Below, one piece after another: positions 44,616-57,199 of a DNA stretch of 64,000 nucleotides; positions within the stretch are counted from its first letter, which is position 1, and each line of letters opens with the position of its first letter. The translations under genes were made by a program, and so were the position numbers. The notes below the pieces were generated by a model. That model had not been told where the DNA came from and did no database searches. It was given only the letters and a program-made list of their open reading frames with translations. Origin of the DNA: Plecoglossus altivelis. Lineage: Eukaryota; Chordata; Actinopteri; Osmeriformes; Plecoglossidae. The stretch covers positions 2,055,573-2,119,572 of the forward strand of contig BROE01000001.1 of the NCBI GenBank assembly GCA_036571765.1, in the 5' to 3' direction.

Positions 44616-47040
44616 CTGAACATAATTTTTGGCAGGCCTGACGGCAGACGTGATGTTTAGCAGAGTGCTGATATGGTGGAGCTCCACCATAGGGCTCATG
44701 GAGGGAGGGGAGATGGATGGCAGAGCAGGGACAGTAATTCTGCTCTCCATGACAGGCAGGTGCAAGCTAATTCACCTGGATGATAGTCTGTCTACACTCC
44801 AACTATACTTAAAGAGACATTTCATCTGACAACATACACACATTCACGCTCCCTTGGAGAAATGGAGAGGTGATATGTGGAAAGGCACACACATGCACAC
44901 ACACGTGGCTCTGCCACACACGCATGGACACGCACATCCAATCCACTGCCCGCCTCAGTCGCACGTACATACACACACTCAGATCTGAAGTGTAAACATT
45001 CCCCAAACACAGGCATGCAGGCCAACACACAGCAGCCACAGGACCATCGGACAGAACCTCGACCCCGACAACGACAGCAGATCCAGAACAGGTCTGGCAG
45101 CACATGGCATGGAAATAAATATCATTAAACTCTGCTGTCAGTTTGAATTTGGCTCTGCTGACTGCACCACCATGCATGAAGCTGGCTGTCCTCCACACAA
45201 AGCTTCCTCCTCTCTCTCACACACACACACATACATGCACTAATGCATGCAAATATGCTATATGCACACACCCATGCATTGACTGTCCACACACATGCTC
45301 ATGCATGTGTGCGGAGGATGGATGTGCAAACAAAGACACACACTGACACAGACAAACACACATATTTCACATACAGACCACCAGGGAGTTTTGTTTATTG
45401 AGGATAAACCCACATTAGAAACATAGCAAGCTTACATTGATTTCTGCATGAACTACCACAAATCTCAAAAGTAGCATTCAGATCCATTTGAAGTAAACGC
45501 ACATGGAGTAAGCACATGACATAAATAAAACATTAACACAGCACAGGCAGAGTGGGTTAGTGGTTGGCATGATAGGTAACTCTCGAGTCACAAAAACAAA
45601 CTTCCAGGTTATTCTTAGAGACCGTTTAGTTCAAAGACAGGATAGGCCTACATTAGAGCGATTAGCAAATAACAACCAGGTCATCTATATCAGCGACATA
45701 AAAACCTGCTGCAATCGGAATCATCCGATCATTATCATTGACTTGCACTATTTTCTTTTAAAATATCCAACATGATGAATGCCCTTTCATTGACACCCGC
45801 TTGCGTAAATGTGAGGAGGTGTGCTCCAATAAACCTGCGTCAGTTTCGTGCAAAGCCCACGCTCACCTGAAGGGAGTTCCTCCTCCCTCTTGCACGCAGG
45901 GCTCTTTGTTGTCAAGGCGGTGCATTTTTTTCACCCATTTCTCTTATTTGAAAATAACCCAAACAGGTTCTGTGGATGTAGTAACGGTGATATTATCTAA
46001 GCACACTTCACCTGAAGGGGGATCCCTTCACAAGTTTTTTTTTCTTTTTCCTTGTCTGCACGAAAGCGGCCCGAAGCTGAAAGCTTTTAAAGACGAAACA
46101 AGTCCAATGTTTTTGAGGCAGGCTAAGCCCTGCTAACACCTTTTTAAATACTTTTTTTTCAAGCCACACAGTAAATAGTCATTTTCTCACACTAATACAC
46201 GCAACGTCTTGAGGTCAAGACCTTTGTTTTTATAGACACCCTGTAAATCACAGTTAAACAAACAGACTGTCGGTTCAAATTGAGAGAGAGAGGTGTGGAA
46301 AGGATTTATGTCTTTACTATGAGCATTCAGTTATTGATGAGTGCAACATCACTCTGTCACCGTATTTCATGAGCTCCTGCACCGGTGACTGTGTTCTGTT
46401 TCTTTCAGACTTGCTATTCGACCAGAGCACAGACAGTGTATCTCCCCAGATTTCTATCACCAAACAATTTTTACAGTATCAACAATGTAATCTGGATTCC
46501 ACGCGCTCACTCACAAAGCTTGTTTTAAATGTTTGGGCACAGGGCATCCGACCGTGTCCTCACGCGACAGCTTGATAAGGACTTTTTTTATAACATTAGA
46601 AGCATCCCAACAGGGGTGGCCCAGAACGCTGGCTCATATCCATGAGTGGGAACAACCAGGTGTGGAGTTCTGCCCTTGAACTAGACCTACTCCTTTGTCC
46701 AAATCATTCCAGCGCTTGTCTGCTACTAATGCGCTGTCTTCTCAAATGACTAGCCTGAACATTCACAATAAAAAATCTCAGCCCAAGATTAACATTCACT
46801 GAAGTAATTGGTTTAATTTGTCAGTAACTGAATACAAACTGCCAATGCACCCATGAAGTCAAACATGCCAAATTCGACATGACCTCAAATATTGAAGAAG
46901 TCAAACCTTTCACAACATCATACAAGGTAATACCTAGCCCTTGAGTTCCATGGCTTGTATTCAGGTGGTTGAGACGAAGTCAGATTCATTTGATTACACA
47001 GAAAAGTCTAATTGTTTAAAAAAAAAGCAGATTCACTGCC
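44616..47040. other. Intergenic, no gene seen
   Basis: CA-rich patches occur at 44885-44980 and 45215-45370. The remaining sequence shows no supported feature. Confidence 0.45.
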
Positions 47041-47098
47041 ATTGTAAACAATTTGTTCTCGATGACTTGCCTGGTACAATAAAGGTAGAATAAATATG
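47041..47098 (+). mobile_element. 3' tail of a fish retroelement (SINE/LINE type)
   Basis: ATTGTAAACAATTTGTTCTC, then GATGACTTGCCTGGTACAATAAAGGTAGAATAAA, matches the common fish repeat tail (TTGTTCTCAACTGACTTGCCTGGTTAAATAAAGGTTAAATAAA type). Only the last 60 bp or so is recognisable. The family name is not certain. Confidence 0.5.
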
Positions 47099-50000
47099 AA
47101 AATGAAAACCACCAACAGGAGATTTGATCCCAAGCCACTGCTGTCTGTGGTTTATCAATTCCCCATTGTGACACCCCATGGTGACATTGCGATGGGAGTT
47201 CACCTGGGCACGAATCAAAATGCAAATTGCGAAAAAACGGCTCAACCACATTCCTGTCATTTTGGCACAAGCTGCTGTTTGATAACATAGAGCCCTTTTG
47301 AAATCTACAGCATGTTAGAACAATAGATTTAAAACTGGTATTGATTTACATTTGCCTGCCTCAGGTGTCAGTTTGAATGTCATTGACATTGAATAAGTGT
47401 TTGCCATCGCGCAGGGAAATAAACGTTAGCAACTCAGATAGCAAAAGGTTAACCACAGGTCAACCCTATTCTTCACACTAATCTCTGTGATTGCCAGGAG
47501 TTTGACATTGATGGGAATGCTGCTTATGTGGAGGAACATGTAAACGAGCCAGAAGCCACCGTTGTTAATAGGCTCTGCCCTTGCCTGCCGCTGAATACAA
47601 CCGCTAAACTTACATCACGCAAACAAGTCCAACAGTCCTGCTTATGGAAGCTGGCAAAAGGAAAAAAACACACACCGCTATTTCATGGCTGGACTTTCTG
47701 GTGTCACCATAACAAGATTGTAACTGGGTGTACTTCTAATAGCCAACTCTCTGGTTGAACACGCTCACATGAAGAAATAGCATGCTTTTGCTCGTTGTAG
47801 GCCTCCATGCATGCATGGCACAGAGAAACAAGAGAGAGAGAGAGGAGCAGGTTGCTGCCTGTTTATCACTCAGATTGGTTTCTATTTAGGTTCTGTGGTC
47901 TCTACACCTGAGGGCTTAGGAACACAGCTTCCAAACAGATACAAAAATACATCCAGACTGTCAATTAAAGTAATAAGAGAGTAAGGTTACCTACAGGTGA
48001 AGACAAACCTGGTGTTCTCAACATTCAGATGCTGTAGACTGACAGATAACTGTCTTTAAAAAGAAACGATCCACTCCATGTAGAGACTGAGCCATTCTTT
48101 GGTAGCAACACAGGATTTATGGCCCCCAACAGTATAATTGCATCTGGTTAGATGTCATTGAAATGTGTTGCTGTGTTTATTAGAGAACACAATGTAACTA
48201 TGTGCAGCACTTTAGATTGCAAGTGTGCCATAGAGAGGGCTTTACGCGTCATCTTATAAAAACTTTAAACAACATTGATGGTGTTGATGTTCTCGGACAG
48301 ATTGCATAAGAATTCTTGCAGAGCGTCTTCAGTGTTAAGCTAGTCATTAATACTGGTGCACACAACACAGCTGTTTAAACAACGCTACAGTTGTAACTTT
48401 ATTTGTAACTACAATTACACATCAAAAGTGTTTTTTATTTAAATGGACATAAACAATGCATTTGGGATGTATTTAAAATTATTGCAAATGAAATACATAC
48501 ATTTCTGTGTTCCTTGAAATCAAACTCTCTCTTCAATAACTTTTTTTTTTGTCTTAAAGCTTTTCAAAAGTGGTGTGAATTGAATAAAATATAAATTGCT
48601 GAGTGGTGAGTTTTTAACTGAAAAGGAAACAGAGGCTACATCTGCAAAAAGAGTGGATTCAGATGCGTCTTGACTGAACATAATGTTGCTTGACATGGAC
48701 TCTTACTGAATGGGGTGCATGTTCAGTACTGTAAATTGGCACTTGCACAAACCACAAAAAGTCTCACTTTCAGAGTACTCAGAAAATATGACCTGCCTCA
48801 TCATGTTAGAAAAGCCATTCTCAGAACCTTCAGTGAATCCCAAATACGCTGGTGCACAACCTTCTGACTCTGGGTTCATGGTTAAGCCTCCCATCCTAGC
48901 AAGATTTGGCGTTAGCGGTTGGCGTGCCTATCCACAATAAGATGTTTATCTGGCCTCTCCCCCCATCATGATACAGTGCTGGGCCAGCTGCTCCAGTAAT
49001 GTTGCGCCTGCCTGTCAGTAACAGCTCATGTAGCTCTGCCTCTCTCTTTCCGCCGGTCCTTCACACGCCACCCAGGCACCCAGGAGGAGAAAGACAGGGC
49101 AGAGTGATCCCAGCAGCCAACGCTTGGGCCGTCTGTTATCGCCCGCTCACCATTGGGAGGCTGCCCCCATTCAGGAACTTCCAGTCCTTTTTTTCTATTG
49201 AGTCTCTCTCTCTTTCTCTCTTTCTCATTTTAAGGGAGCGTGAACTACAGTGGTGCTTTCTTGGCAGCGTCCGCAACCCCCCATCCCCCCTCCCCCCCCA
49301 CGCGCACACAGACACTCTTTGCCTTCCCTCTGTCTAAACACGAGCGAAGAGCCAAATTCTGTACTCACGCAGAGGGTTTGCACGAGATGCCCCGCCTAAC
49401 CTCCATACCGCCGTGCCCCCCTCCCGCTCCCATATGTTACTTCCCTCCCCACCCCTTCTGCCTTGGCGCCCTCACTCCCTCCAGGTCGAACCCAGAGGAC
49501 CTGTTCTCTCCCTCTGCTGGATAAAACCAGATGAGCCCTGGAACTCGGTGCTGAAAGATTAATTGGCCTCCGGGACACAACTGTGAAAAGGCAAAGAGGA
49601 ATGTTATTGTCTCGGTCGGGAGTGTTTGTCACCTTTTCACCTACGGGAAAACATCACTGTCACCGTCACTGAATGCATTACTGATATCTGTGGTTACTCT
49701 CCAGTTTACCAACCTCCAATCCTCACTGTCCCTGTTGACTTTTATTGTTTAGTTTCAGCCCCTCCAAGTGATGTTAAAGATCCTTGCTTGAAAAAGACCT
49801 CAGTGAAGACTATCAATTTGGTCCTTTGGCCATTGAGCTTCTTCGTCTAAAACCTAATGTAAGTCAAAACCATTACAGGCCAAAGAGATGCTTTCCATGC
49901 CAAGTTTACCGCAGAGGTGGTAATGTGATTCCCCATGTTGCAGCTTTGCTGTTGTTGAACTCAGCCTCCAATATTATTCTTGAAACAGTCTGTCTACAAA

Positions 50001-52940
50001 ATCCATCACAGCCAACGCAGGGTTAAGACATGAGAGAACTTCTTCTTAATTGCAGTCTGACAGAGCAGTAAATTATCAGGGTTCATTCCATCCATAGCAG
50101 ATCTGTTCCAATCATTTAGTGTTTGACGTCTTGACCCTGCACTGTGTGGGGCTTCGCTGGGATCTGCATCTGTGAAATGAGTTGATGGCAAGTCACGTAA
50201 TGTTGTTTAATTACAGGCTGCTTACATTTCCAGCGCTGCACATACCGATCCTTGTTCTATGCCATCTAACCTGTAGATAACCTTATCTCCATACTACTTT
50301 AATTGTCAGTTGCGATGCATTTTTGCCTCCCATCTACTTGGCAGATCATGTACTTTTGCTCTGAGGAAAGAGACCACAAAACCAAAATAGAAACTTCTGA
50401 AGTCAGCAACAAGTGAGAACCTGCTCCTCCACCCTGTTTGCTACTTTTCTTATCAGCGGGCACAAGATAACATGAGCTTTGTTTACACATCATCAAAACC
50501 CTTGACCATGTTTCATGGTAAAGCCAATTGATATCCTGTAAACTGAGTTTGCTATTACTTGAAATGCTACCCCCCCCCCCTTTTTTTATTTTTGAGATGA
50601 TTTCTGGTCGGTGCTGGAAGAAAGGGCTTTACGTTGCAATTTTCTTCTGGAACTTGTTGTCCTACAAAGAAAAACTGGTTTCAAAAGCAAAAGCAATGTG
50701 TGCCTCAGTAGGTGGAACCCCATTGTGAAGAAACAATGTATTTTGTAAGCCCTGCTGTTAATACCAACAGCGCACACATTTGGGCAAAAACAGAAGACTC
50801 AGTTGGGCACTGAGTGCCGGTAAAGCGGCTTGAAAACAGACCTGTCAAAGCACTGTAATTACTGACTGACGAAATATGTGAAGGAGGAATGTATTGTACA
50901 ACGAGGGATAAATGCACTCCTGTCACAAATAACATGAAGGAATGTCTGGAATCGTCTTGGAATCCCGTGTCTATTTTAAGCTTCTGAGATGATCCCTCTT
51001 CAGCAAAGTGTCTCAATGATCTTGATGGTCTCAGCAATGTCATCTTTAGCACGACATCCCAACACCTCTAAATGATCAGCCCATCGCACGCAAACGCTTC
51101 TTGATGCGTCAGAGCCAAAGAGGCAGGCAAGGAGCTACATGTGCACATGCTTCTCTGTTGCAGGTAGAGTTCTAGTGGACAAGATATTTTAAAGACTGCC
51201 CTCGCAATTACATCTCAACTTTTGACATTACTGGAATACCAACACTTCAAAGATGTCTTTCACCTTCAAAAGTGACATTGGCTGCACTCTATCTGCTGTG
51301 GCGACACCCTTTTTTTTTGAAGGATTAGATTATTTAAATATTTATTTATGTTTTTAAATGTTTTTTTTTACAGAAAATGCAACTCAACATATTCTCACTC
51401 TTGACGTCTTTGGTGAGATTACCCCCAAAATGGGCAATAGTGACATCCAATAGGACATCTGGTGCTTTTGCAGCAACCTAGTTTGCCAGTGTCAGGACCA
51501 ACTCCACAAACCACACCATCACTGTATATTTTTCTATGAATGGATTTGGAAACAGCTGGAAAAACCTTACACTAAACCCACAGACATCATCTAAAGCACA
51601 ATAGGTAGAGCCATGGGATTCAGACCCTATTTACAGTAACATGATGTTGTTTGACCATATCCCATTAGGTTATACCTCAACAAATATATCAGTCCACCAG
51701 TGCAGAATAACATTGAATCAAAGACATCAGACCAATACATACAGTTCTGTTCATTTTTTGGAGAAGAATGAGAGAATGAGCAAACATCACTGTGTCTGGG
51801 ACTTTGAAAGCCTTGCACCTGTCTGTGATGTTAACCTTGAAAAGTCCACCATATCTGTAAATATAATATTTCACTTGACATATCTAGCCGCCTGCTCCTT
51901 GAGGGTCTCTCTCCTTCTCACTCTTCTCGTACAGCCATTCTAAACCTTCCCACCCCTCCATCCATTCATCTTCCTCTTGCTCCGGCGTGTACAACAGCTC
52001 AGTGTTCTGGGAGCTGTTTGGGTCTGGGCCTCTTGGTATGACTGACAGTCATTTTCCTTTGGAAACAAACAGAGGCAGAAGGAAGGAATTAGAGGGCACA
52101 TGTCTGGGACTGCTCCTCTCAGGCCTCACAGCCGTGCCTAGGCAGCTAACAGTTCTGCTGCAAGACACAGGCCGCTGTTTATTTGGCTATGGTTGTCAAT
52201 GGAGAGAAGTCAGGAACGTCCACAGAGCCATTCAGAGTACTGGGATTCAGAATTCACTCCTCTGCAAATATAAGCACGTTATGGAATTCCATTCTGTGCC
52301 AGAGGTTTTGAGGCCAGGACAGTGTGTACTTTATACATGCAATGTATATATGCATACTATTGGTATTACGTAAGCACGTACATTTTAAATGCATTGAATG
52401 TGGACAGGCTTGTGTAAATTGTTAGTAAACTCTGTCAGTAGGCAAGAATCTGTTCAGTGTGGGCGCATTAAATGCTGTGAGACATCTAATCATTTAGAAT
52501 GAATTGGATTCTGGAAAATGGTGAATGTTTGAATGTGTGCTTGGTTTATGTGCATGTCATGAGTCGTGCTTGTCAGTGCAATATGTTAACACGTGTGTGT
52601 GTGTGAGTGTGTGTCTGTGTATGTGGGTGTTCATTAACCAGAAGACCTTATCTGATTTACAACAGGGCCTGTGGCAAGGCACTGAATGTAATCTAATGTC
52701 TTCATAAATATCATAGCTCAAATCTTGACTCACTCTTGAAGAGTGAGCAGAGGAATGAGGTAGAAGGAGCAGCTGTCAATCACCATTAGGTTCAAATGAA
52801 TTCCTGTGTAAAAACCTATTTGGGATTATAGTTCTTGAACCTGTGCTTACATAGACAAAAACCAAATGCAGTTGATGGTGAAGTCCTCATTAGAATGGAA
52901 CTCTTGGTTGTTGCTTCTGAAAGTGGGTCTTCAGGTCCAG
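47099..52940. other. Intergenic, no gene seen
   Basis: It includes CT-rich sequence at 49200-49230, C-rich runs at 49275-49300 and 50570-50580, and a TG run near 52592. No coding segment or RNA gene is supported. Confidence 0.45.
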
Positions 52941-52960
52941 CCCATCATCTGACCTGCTCG

Positions 52961-53144
52961 GATCCTGTGAAATGTAACGGCAGCAGATCTATGTCGATCC
53001 TGGGAAATGTAATGACAGCAGATCTATGTGGATCCTGTGAAATGTAACAACAGCAGATCTATGTGGATCCTGTGAAATGTAACAACAGCAGACCTATGCG
53101 GATCCTGTGAAATGTAACAACAGCAGACCTATGTGGATCCTGTC
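52961..53144 (+). repeat. 35-bp minisatellite, five copies plus a partial
   Basis: Units start GGATCCTGTGAAATGTAACA, continue ACAGCAG(A/C)(T/C)CTATGTG, and are 34-35 bp long. Starts of GATCC are at 52962, 52996, 53031, 53066, 53101 and 53136. Units 3-5 are nearly identical, and the first two are more diverged. Confidence 0.95.
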
Positions 53145-55560
53145 CTTGAACCTGGTCTCTCATGTTTTTCTATCTACCAAAGCTCCTACAGGTTAGTTAC
53201 TATTTCAGAGGATCTAGACGTATACATGGACACACAACATGCACAAGCTGCAACATGTGCTTACAAGAATGCATACATGCCATTTGAGCCTCAGTCTTTG
53301 TAGGGCTGGATTACACACATCTGTACTCAACAGAGAGCTCTGTAAAAACAGTGACTTCACCCTGGATTGGGTGTCACAGACAGCACAAACAGATTATGGC
53401 ACTCAAGTCTGCTAGACAAACACCCACTCCTTGACCACACGTCACAGCACTCACAAGCCTCGTAAACAGAGTGCTGCAGCGCCTGGACTGCAAACCAACA
53501 TGTGGGGGTTGTCATGGCACCTTCATGCTGTCAAACACATTGGACCACCATTTATAGATTTAGCTCGTCGATTAAAGCGTTAAAGCAAAACGAGAAAAGT
53601 TACTTTCCCGGACTCGCATGAGTCTAGGTGCCAAAGACACAGAAAGCCAGGCCATTAGGTTTAGCATGACTGCCAGGTGAACCCAGCGACGTGTGTGGGA
53701 GGAGAATGTTTCACATACATCTGCAGTAAACATAGCAGGGATTCTGAGTAAAGGTGTGGTGCTCAATAATAATGACATTGCCGGCATTAGCCACGGGTGA
53801 AAGCACAACGTTGCTTAAGCACCAGCTCCAGAGCCCTGTTTGGAAGCATATCCCCTTGTGAAGGGGTTAGAGGAAGAGGCCTACACCTGTGGCACTTGAT
53901 GACCTGCCTCTTCCTCACTGCTGCTTTCAGGCCCACTGGCTTTGATAAGTCCGAGGCCCTGAACATGGAGAGTCCCTAATCTGCCTGGCCTGATATGGGT
54001 TAAGCGTCATGGTAAACAACACAAGCTTCCACTGCCCAACCTGTGTTTTTCTTACCTTTCCGTGTGCCTCCCCCAGATTAAGCCATGTAACAGACCGCCA
54101 CAGAGAGACAGATGCGTGGTTCTTGACTCTTAAAGAACAAATGCTTTGGTGTTCTTTTTTTTATATAACAAAAGACGTGACAGTCATTTTTATGCCCCTT
54201 TTAAGGGCTGACATTCTTCTGGGATGTTTCCTGGTTCGTGGGATGTTTCCTGGTTCGTGACCTGTTCCACAGATCACATCTCCAGAGCCATACCCAGTTT
54301 CTTGAAGTCTGTAAACTCCCAGCTATTTATTTCCAAATGTATTGGAGATGCCTTCGAGATGAGTCATTTGTCGTCAGAGAAGCTCTATCGTGGTTTCCAA
54401 TAACAGGCAGGACCAAGACTGTGCAGGTATCTACTGGCTGCCAGTTCACACAAACAACAGTCATGGGCTCTATGTGAGCTGTCAGGTTGGCATGAACACG
54501 TTTCCAGCCGCAGCAAAACAAGGAGCTTTGATGAGCAAACTCGAGAGCTCTTGAAAGTGATCACACTTTGTAAGCTACTTTCAGACCGTTTGTTTTGACT
54601 TTGTTGTTGGAGCCCTGACATCCACAAGTTTGACCCTTTTCAAAAGTTAGGCTGCTTAAGACACATTAGCAAGAGAATAAATTGCCAATAATTCCCATAT
54701 AGATAATAACATAACTCCTATAAAGAATAAAATCATCAATGTTTTCTTTAAGTCAGCACAAATGACATAAAACCCATGAATAGTCAAATGTAATACTGTA
54801 TATTCAGATAGTTTAGTTTTTGATGGTTCAAAGAAATTGGTGCCAACAGAATGAAAAATGTGTTGCATACATGATGTCACACAAGACCAGTCATTCTACC
54901 TACTGTAAATCAGACTGCAGAATGAGCCATCTATATGCATCTTATTTGAAATACAAATGGTTTGTGGAGTATGACATGGAGGTTCACACTTGATATGGAG
55001 GTACACACTCGATATCCTCTGAGCTTCAGACATCTTCACACCCCATAACAGATATAAGCGTCATACAGGTGATGGGGGATGATAGAACTTTAATAGGCTG
55101 CAATCTTAATCTTTCGTGGTTTCTGACACAGATTAATCCCAACATAATTATAAATGAAACTATCAATCCACGATACAGTTACCATTTTTGAGCCAATCAA
55201 ATCTGAATACAGCATGTCAAATCCTCCAAAAGAACAACAGTGCGATCTAAACCCATGCAAAGCAAACGTACGCCACCTGGTTGTCTCAGGTTAAAAAAAA
55301 TTCCAGCAGGAGCTCCTTTCATTGGCTGATCCAATTCCACAGGTGAGGCAAACAATACCATACTGTGATCGTAGTTTGACCGGCTTGTTTAATAAATAAA
55401 TGCAATAAGGTGAGCAATACGATTTAAACAACACACAATTACCCTTAATATTGTCTTTGGAAAAAAATTATGTTTTATAGGTTTCATAAACAGAAGCAGT
55501 AGCCTATCATGCTAAAGACTCGAGATGATCTAACCCCGCCCTCTTGGGTTGTTCCTAAGG
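53145..55560. other. Intergenic upstream of foxq1
   Basis: No gene seen. It holds an exact 19-bp tandem duplication at 54222-54259 and a small local duplication near 54975-55015. AT-rich sequence with a reverse CCAAT (ATTGG) at 55320-55324 precedes the foxq1 promoter. Confidence 0.45.
54222..54259. repeat. Exact 19-bp tandem duplication
   Basis: GGATGTTTCCTGGTTCGTG occurs twice head to tail with no change, so it is probably recent. Confidence 0.9.
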
Positions 55561-55569
55561 TGAAATTGC

Positions 55570-55576
55570 TATAAAG
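55570..55576 (+). promoter_or_regulatory. foxq1: foxq1 TATA box
   Basis: TATAAAG lies 216 bp upstream of the foxq1 start codon, so transcription would start near 55600. No competing TATA is seen closer to the ATG. Confidence 0.6.
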
Positions 55577-55626
55577 TGCTCAACACACACCCAGAAGGTG
55601 AGACGAGATCTGTAGCTTCTAAAGGT

Positions 55627-55683
55627 ATGACCACGGAGATAACATTAGGTGTGTCTGGGATTTATCTGACGGTGGCGTATTGA
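55627..55683 (+). other. Upstream ORF in the foxq1 5' leader (18 codons)
   Basis: An ATG at 55627 opens a frame that ends at a TGA (55681-55683), about 100 bp before the main ATG. If the TATA box at 55570 is used, this uORF is in the mRNA and could lower translation of foxq1. The peptide itself has no recognised function. Confidence 0.4.
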
Positions 55684-55785
55684 CACTTACATACAGACGA
55701 AACCGTTGACTCCTTGACGAAGTGCCTCTTTTATTTGGGCATCCGATACAGTTGGATATACCACTAGCAGAAGTAACCGAAAAGC

Positions 55786-56667
55786 ATGAAACTGGAAGTG
55801 CTCTGTGGAAGTCACTTCGACATGAAATCTCTGGAAGTGTGCAGCGATGCCGAGGGCAGTGTGCGCTCTCTTCTGTCGGCCGAGGAGGAGCTGGGATCAG
55901 ATGGAGATTGCGTTGCTCAAAGTCCGCCACCTGCCACTCCGTGCGCAGACAGCAAGACCAAGCCATACACACGGAGACCAAAACCACCGTACTCTTACAT
56001 TGCTCTAATTGCCATGGCAATACGTGACTCCACTTCGGGACGTCTGACTCTGGCGGAGATAAATGACTACCTAATGAAAAAGTTCCCCTTCTTTCGGGGC
56101 AGCTACACCGGTTGGAGGAACTCTGTCAGGCACAATTTATCACTTAACGACTGTTTTCTGAAAGTGCTCCGGGACCCTTCCAGGCCGTGGGGAAAAGACA
56201 ATTATTGGATGCTCAATCCTCACAGCGAGTACACATTTGCTGATGGGGTGTTCCGACGCAGACGAAAGCGCATCAATAAAAAGACAGGTCTAGAAGACGT
56301 CTCCCGACATCCCGACGACTCACAAAACATCACGGAGCCTACATCTGTCTCCAAAAGTGATTCGAGTGTGAAATTTTCAAGCTCCTTTGCCATCGATAGT
56401 ATCCTCAGCAAGCCATTCAAGAGAGTTGCGTGTTCGGATGATTCTTCCACCTTCACTGCCTCGAACTGGCCAAGTTTCACAAGTTGGATGATGCCGCATC
56501 TGACTCCACCTGTCAGTGTGCCACACTCCCAGCCGGTGTTTCATGTGGAGTCATACGCTGCGCATGTGCAAAGGGTGTACGGTGGTCCTACATATTCTGA
56601 GGGGAGACATCGAGAAGATGATTTCCATCAGACGTTTAGGTTACATCAGACACAGTTTATTAGATGA
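55786..56667 (+). CDS. foxq1: Forkhead box protein Q1
   Basis: A single uninterrupted exon of 293 codons, as in other vertebrate FOXQ1 genes. The start MKLEV is the conserved FOXQ1 N-terminus, followed by an acidic Ser-rich stretch with GSDGDC. The forkhead domain spans about residues 65-160: [40 protein letters not shown], recognition helix [15 protein letters not shown] (110-124), PWGKDNYWMLNP and the basic wing FRRRRKR. A second FOXQ1 motif, KFSSSFAIDSIL followed by SKPF, sits at 197-211. The protein is a nuclear transcription factor; in mammals it acts in epithelia, hair shaft and gastric mucosa, and in fish it is reported in the jaw and pharyngeal region. It is shorter than mammalian FOXQ1 because the Ala/Gly/Pro-rich regions are missing. 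The last 40 residues match nothing I recall. The neighbouring foxf2 supports the assignment. Confidence 0.95.
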   Translation: MKLEVLCGSHFDMKSLEVCSDAEGSVRSLLSAEEELGSDGDCVAQSPPPATPCADSKTKPYTRRPKPPYSYIALIAMAIRDSTSGRLTLAEINDYLMKKFPFFRGSYTGWRNSVRHNLSLNDCFLKVLRDPSRPWGKDNYWMLNPHSEYTFADGVFRRRRKRINKKTGLEDVSRHPDDSQNITEPTSVSKSDSSVKFSSSFAIDSILSKPFKRVACSDDSSTFTASNWPSFTSWMMPHLTPPVSVPHSQPVFHVESYAAHVQRVYGGPTYSEGRHREDDFHQTFRLHQTQFIR

Positions 56668-57150
56668 CTCCTTGATCATCATTGTCGGCGATTTTACGGC
56701 CTGGCGTGTTCTATCCAATGAAAATGGATCACTTGTTATGGTGATAAACTTAACGGGTGTGGGCACCAAGCATGCCAACGTATATAAACATTTGCCTTTT
56801 CTTGCAATGCCTTTATTTAGAACAACTAGATGCGTTATTTATGATATAACTCATACAATAGGAATAATCTTGTCATGAAACTAACATCCACTGGGTGTAA
56901 CGACGAGGAGCTTGAAATGGTTCAATGCTTCAATGTTCAGTCGTCATTTCCTTCTAAACGATGACATGTCGGTTTGTTCTGTATTTTGATTTCGACGTCG
57001 TTTTTTCTCATGTTGTTACATAATTTTCAACCAACCGATCATTTAAATGTGCTGGTTTACAACTTTCCTTTTGGCATATCTTTAAGTGTTGAAGTCGGTG
57101 TTTGTTTAAATGTTTTTATTGTCAAAAACAAATGGGATATTTTGTAGTAT

Positions 57151-57156
57151 AATAAA
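57151..57156 (+). terminator. foxq1: foxq1 polyadenylation signal
   Basis: AATAAA lies 484 bp after the foxq1 stop, in AT-rich sequence with TTTGT-type elements around it. Confidence 0.7.
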
Positions 57157-57199
57157 GAGAACCGTATTATATTGAATTTGTGTTTTGATTACTCGTAGT

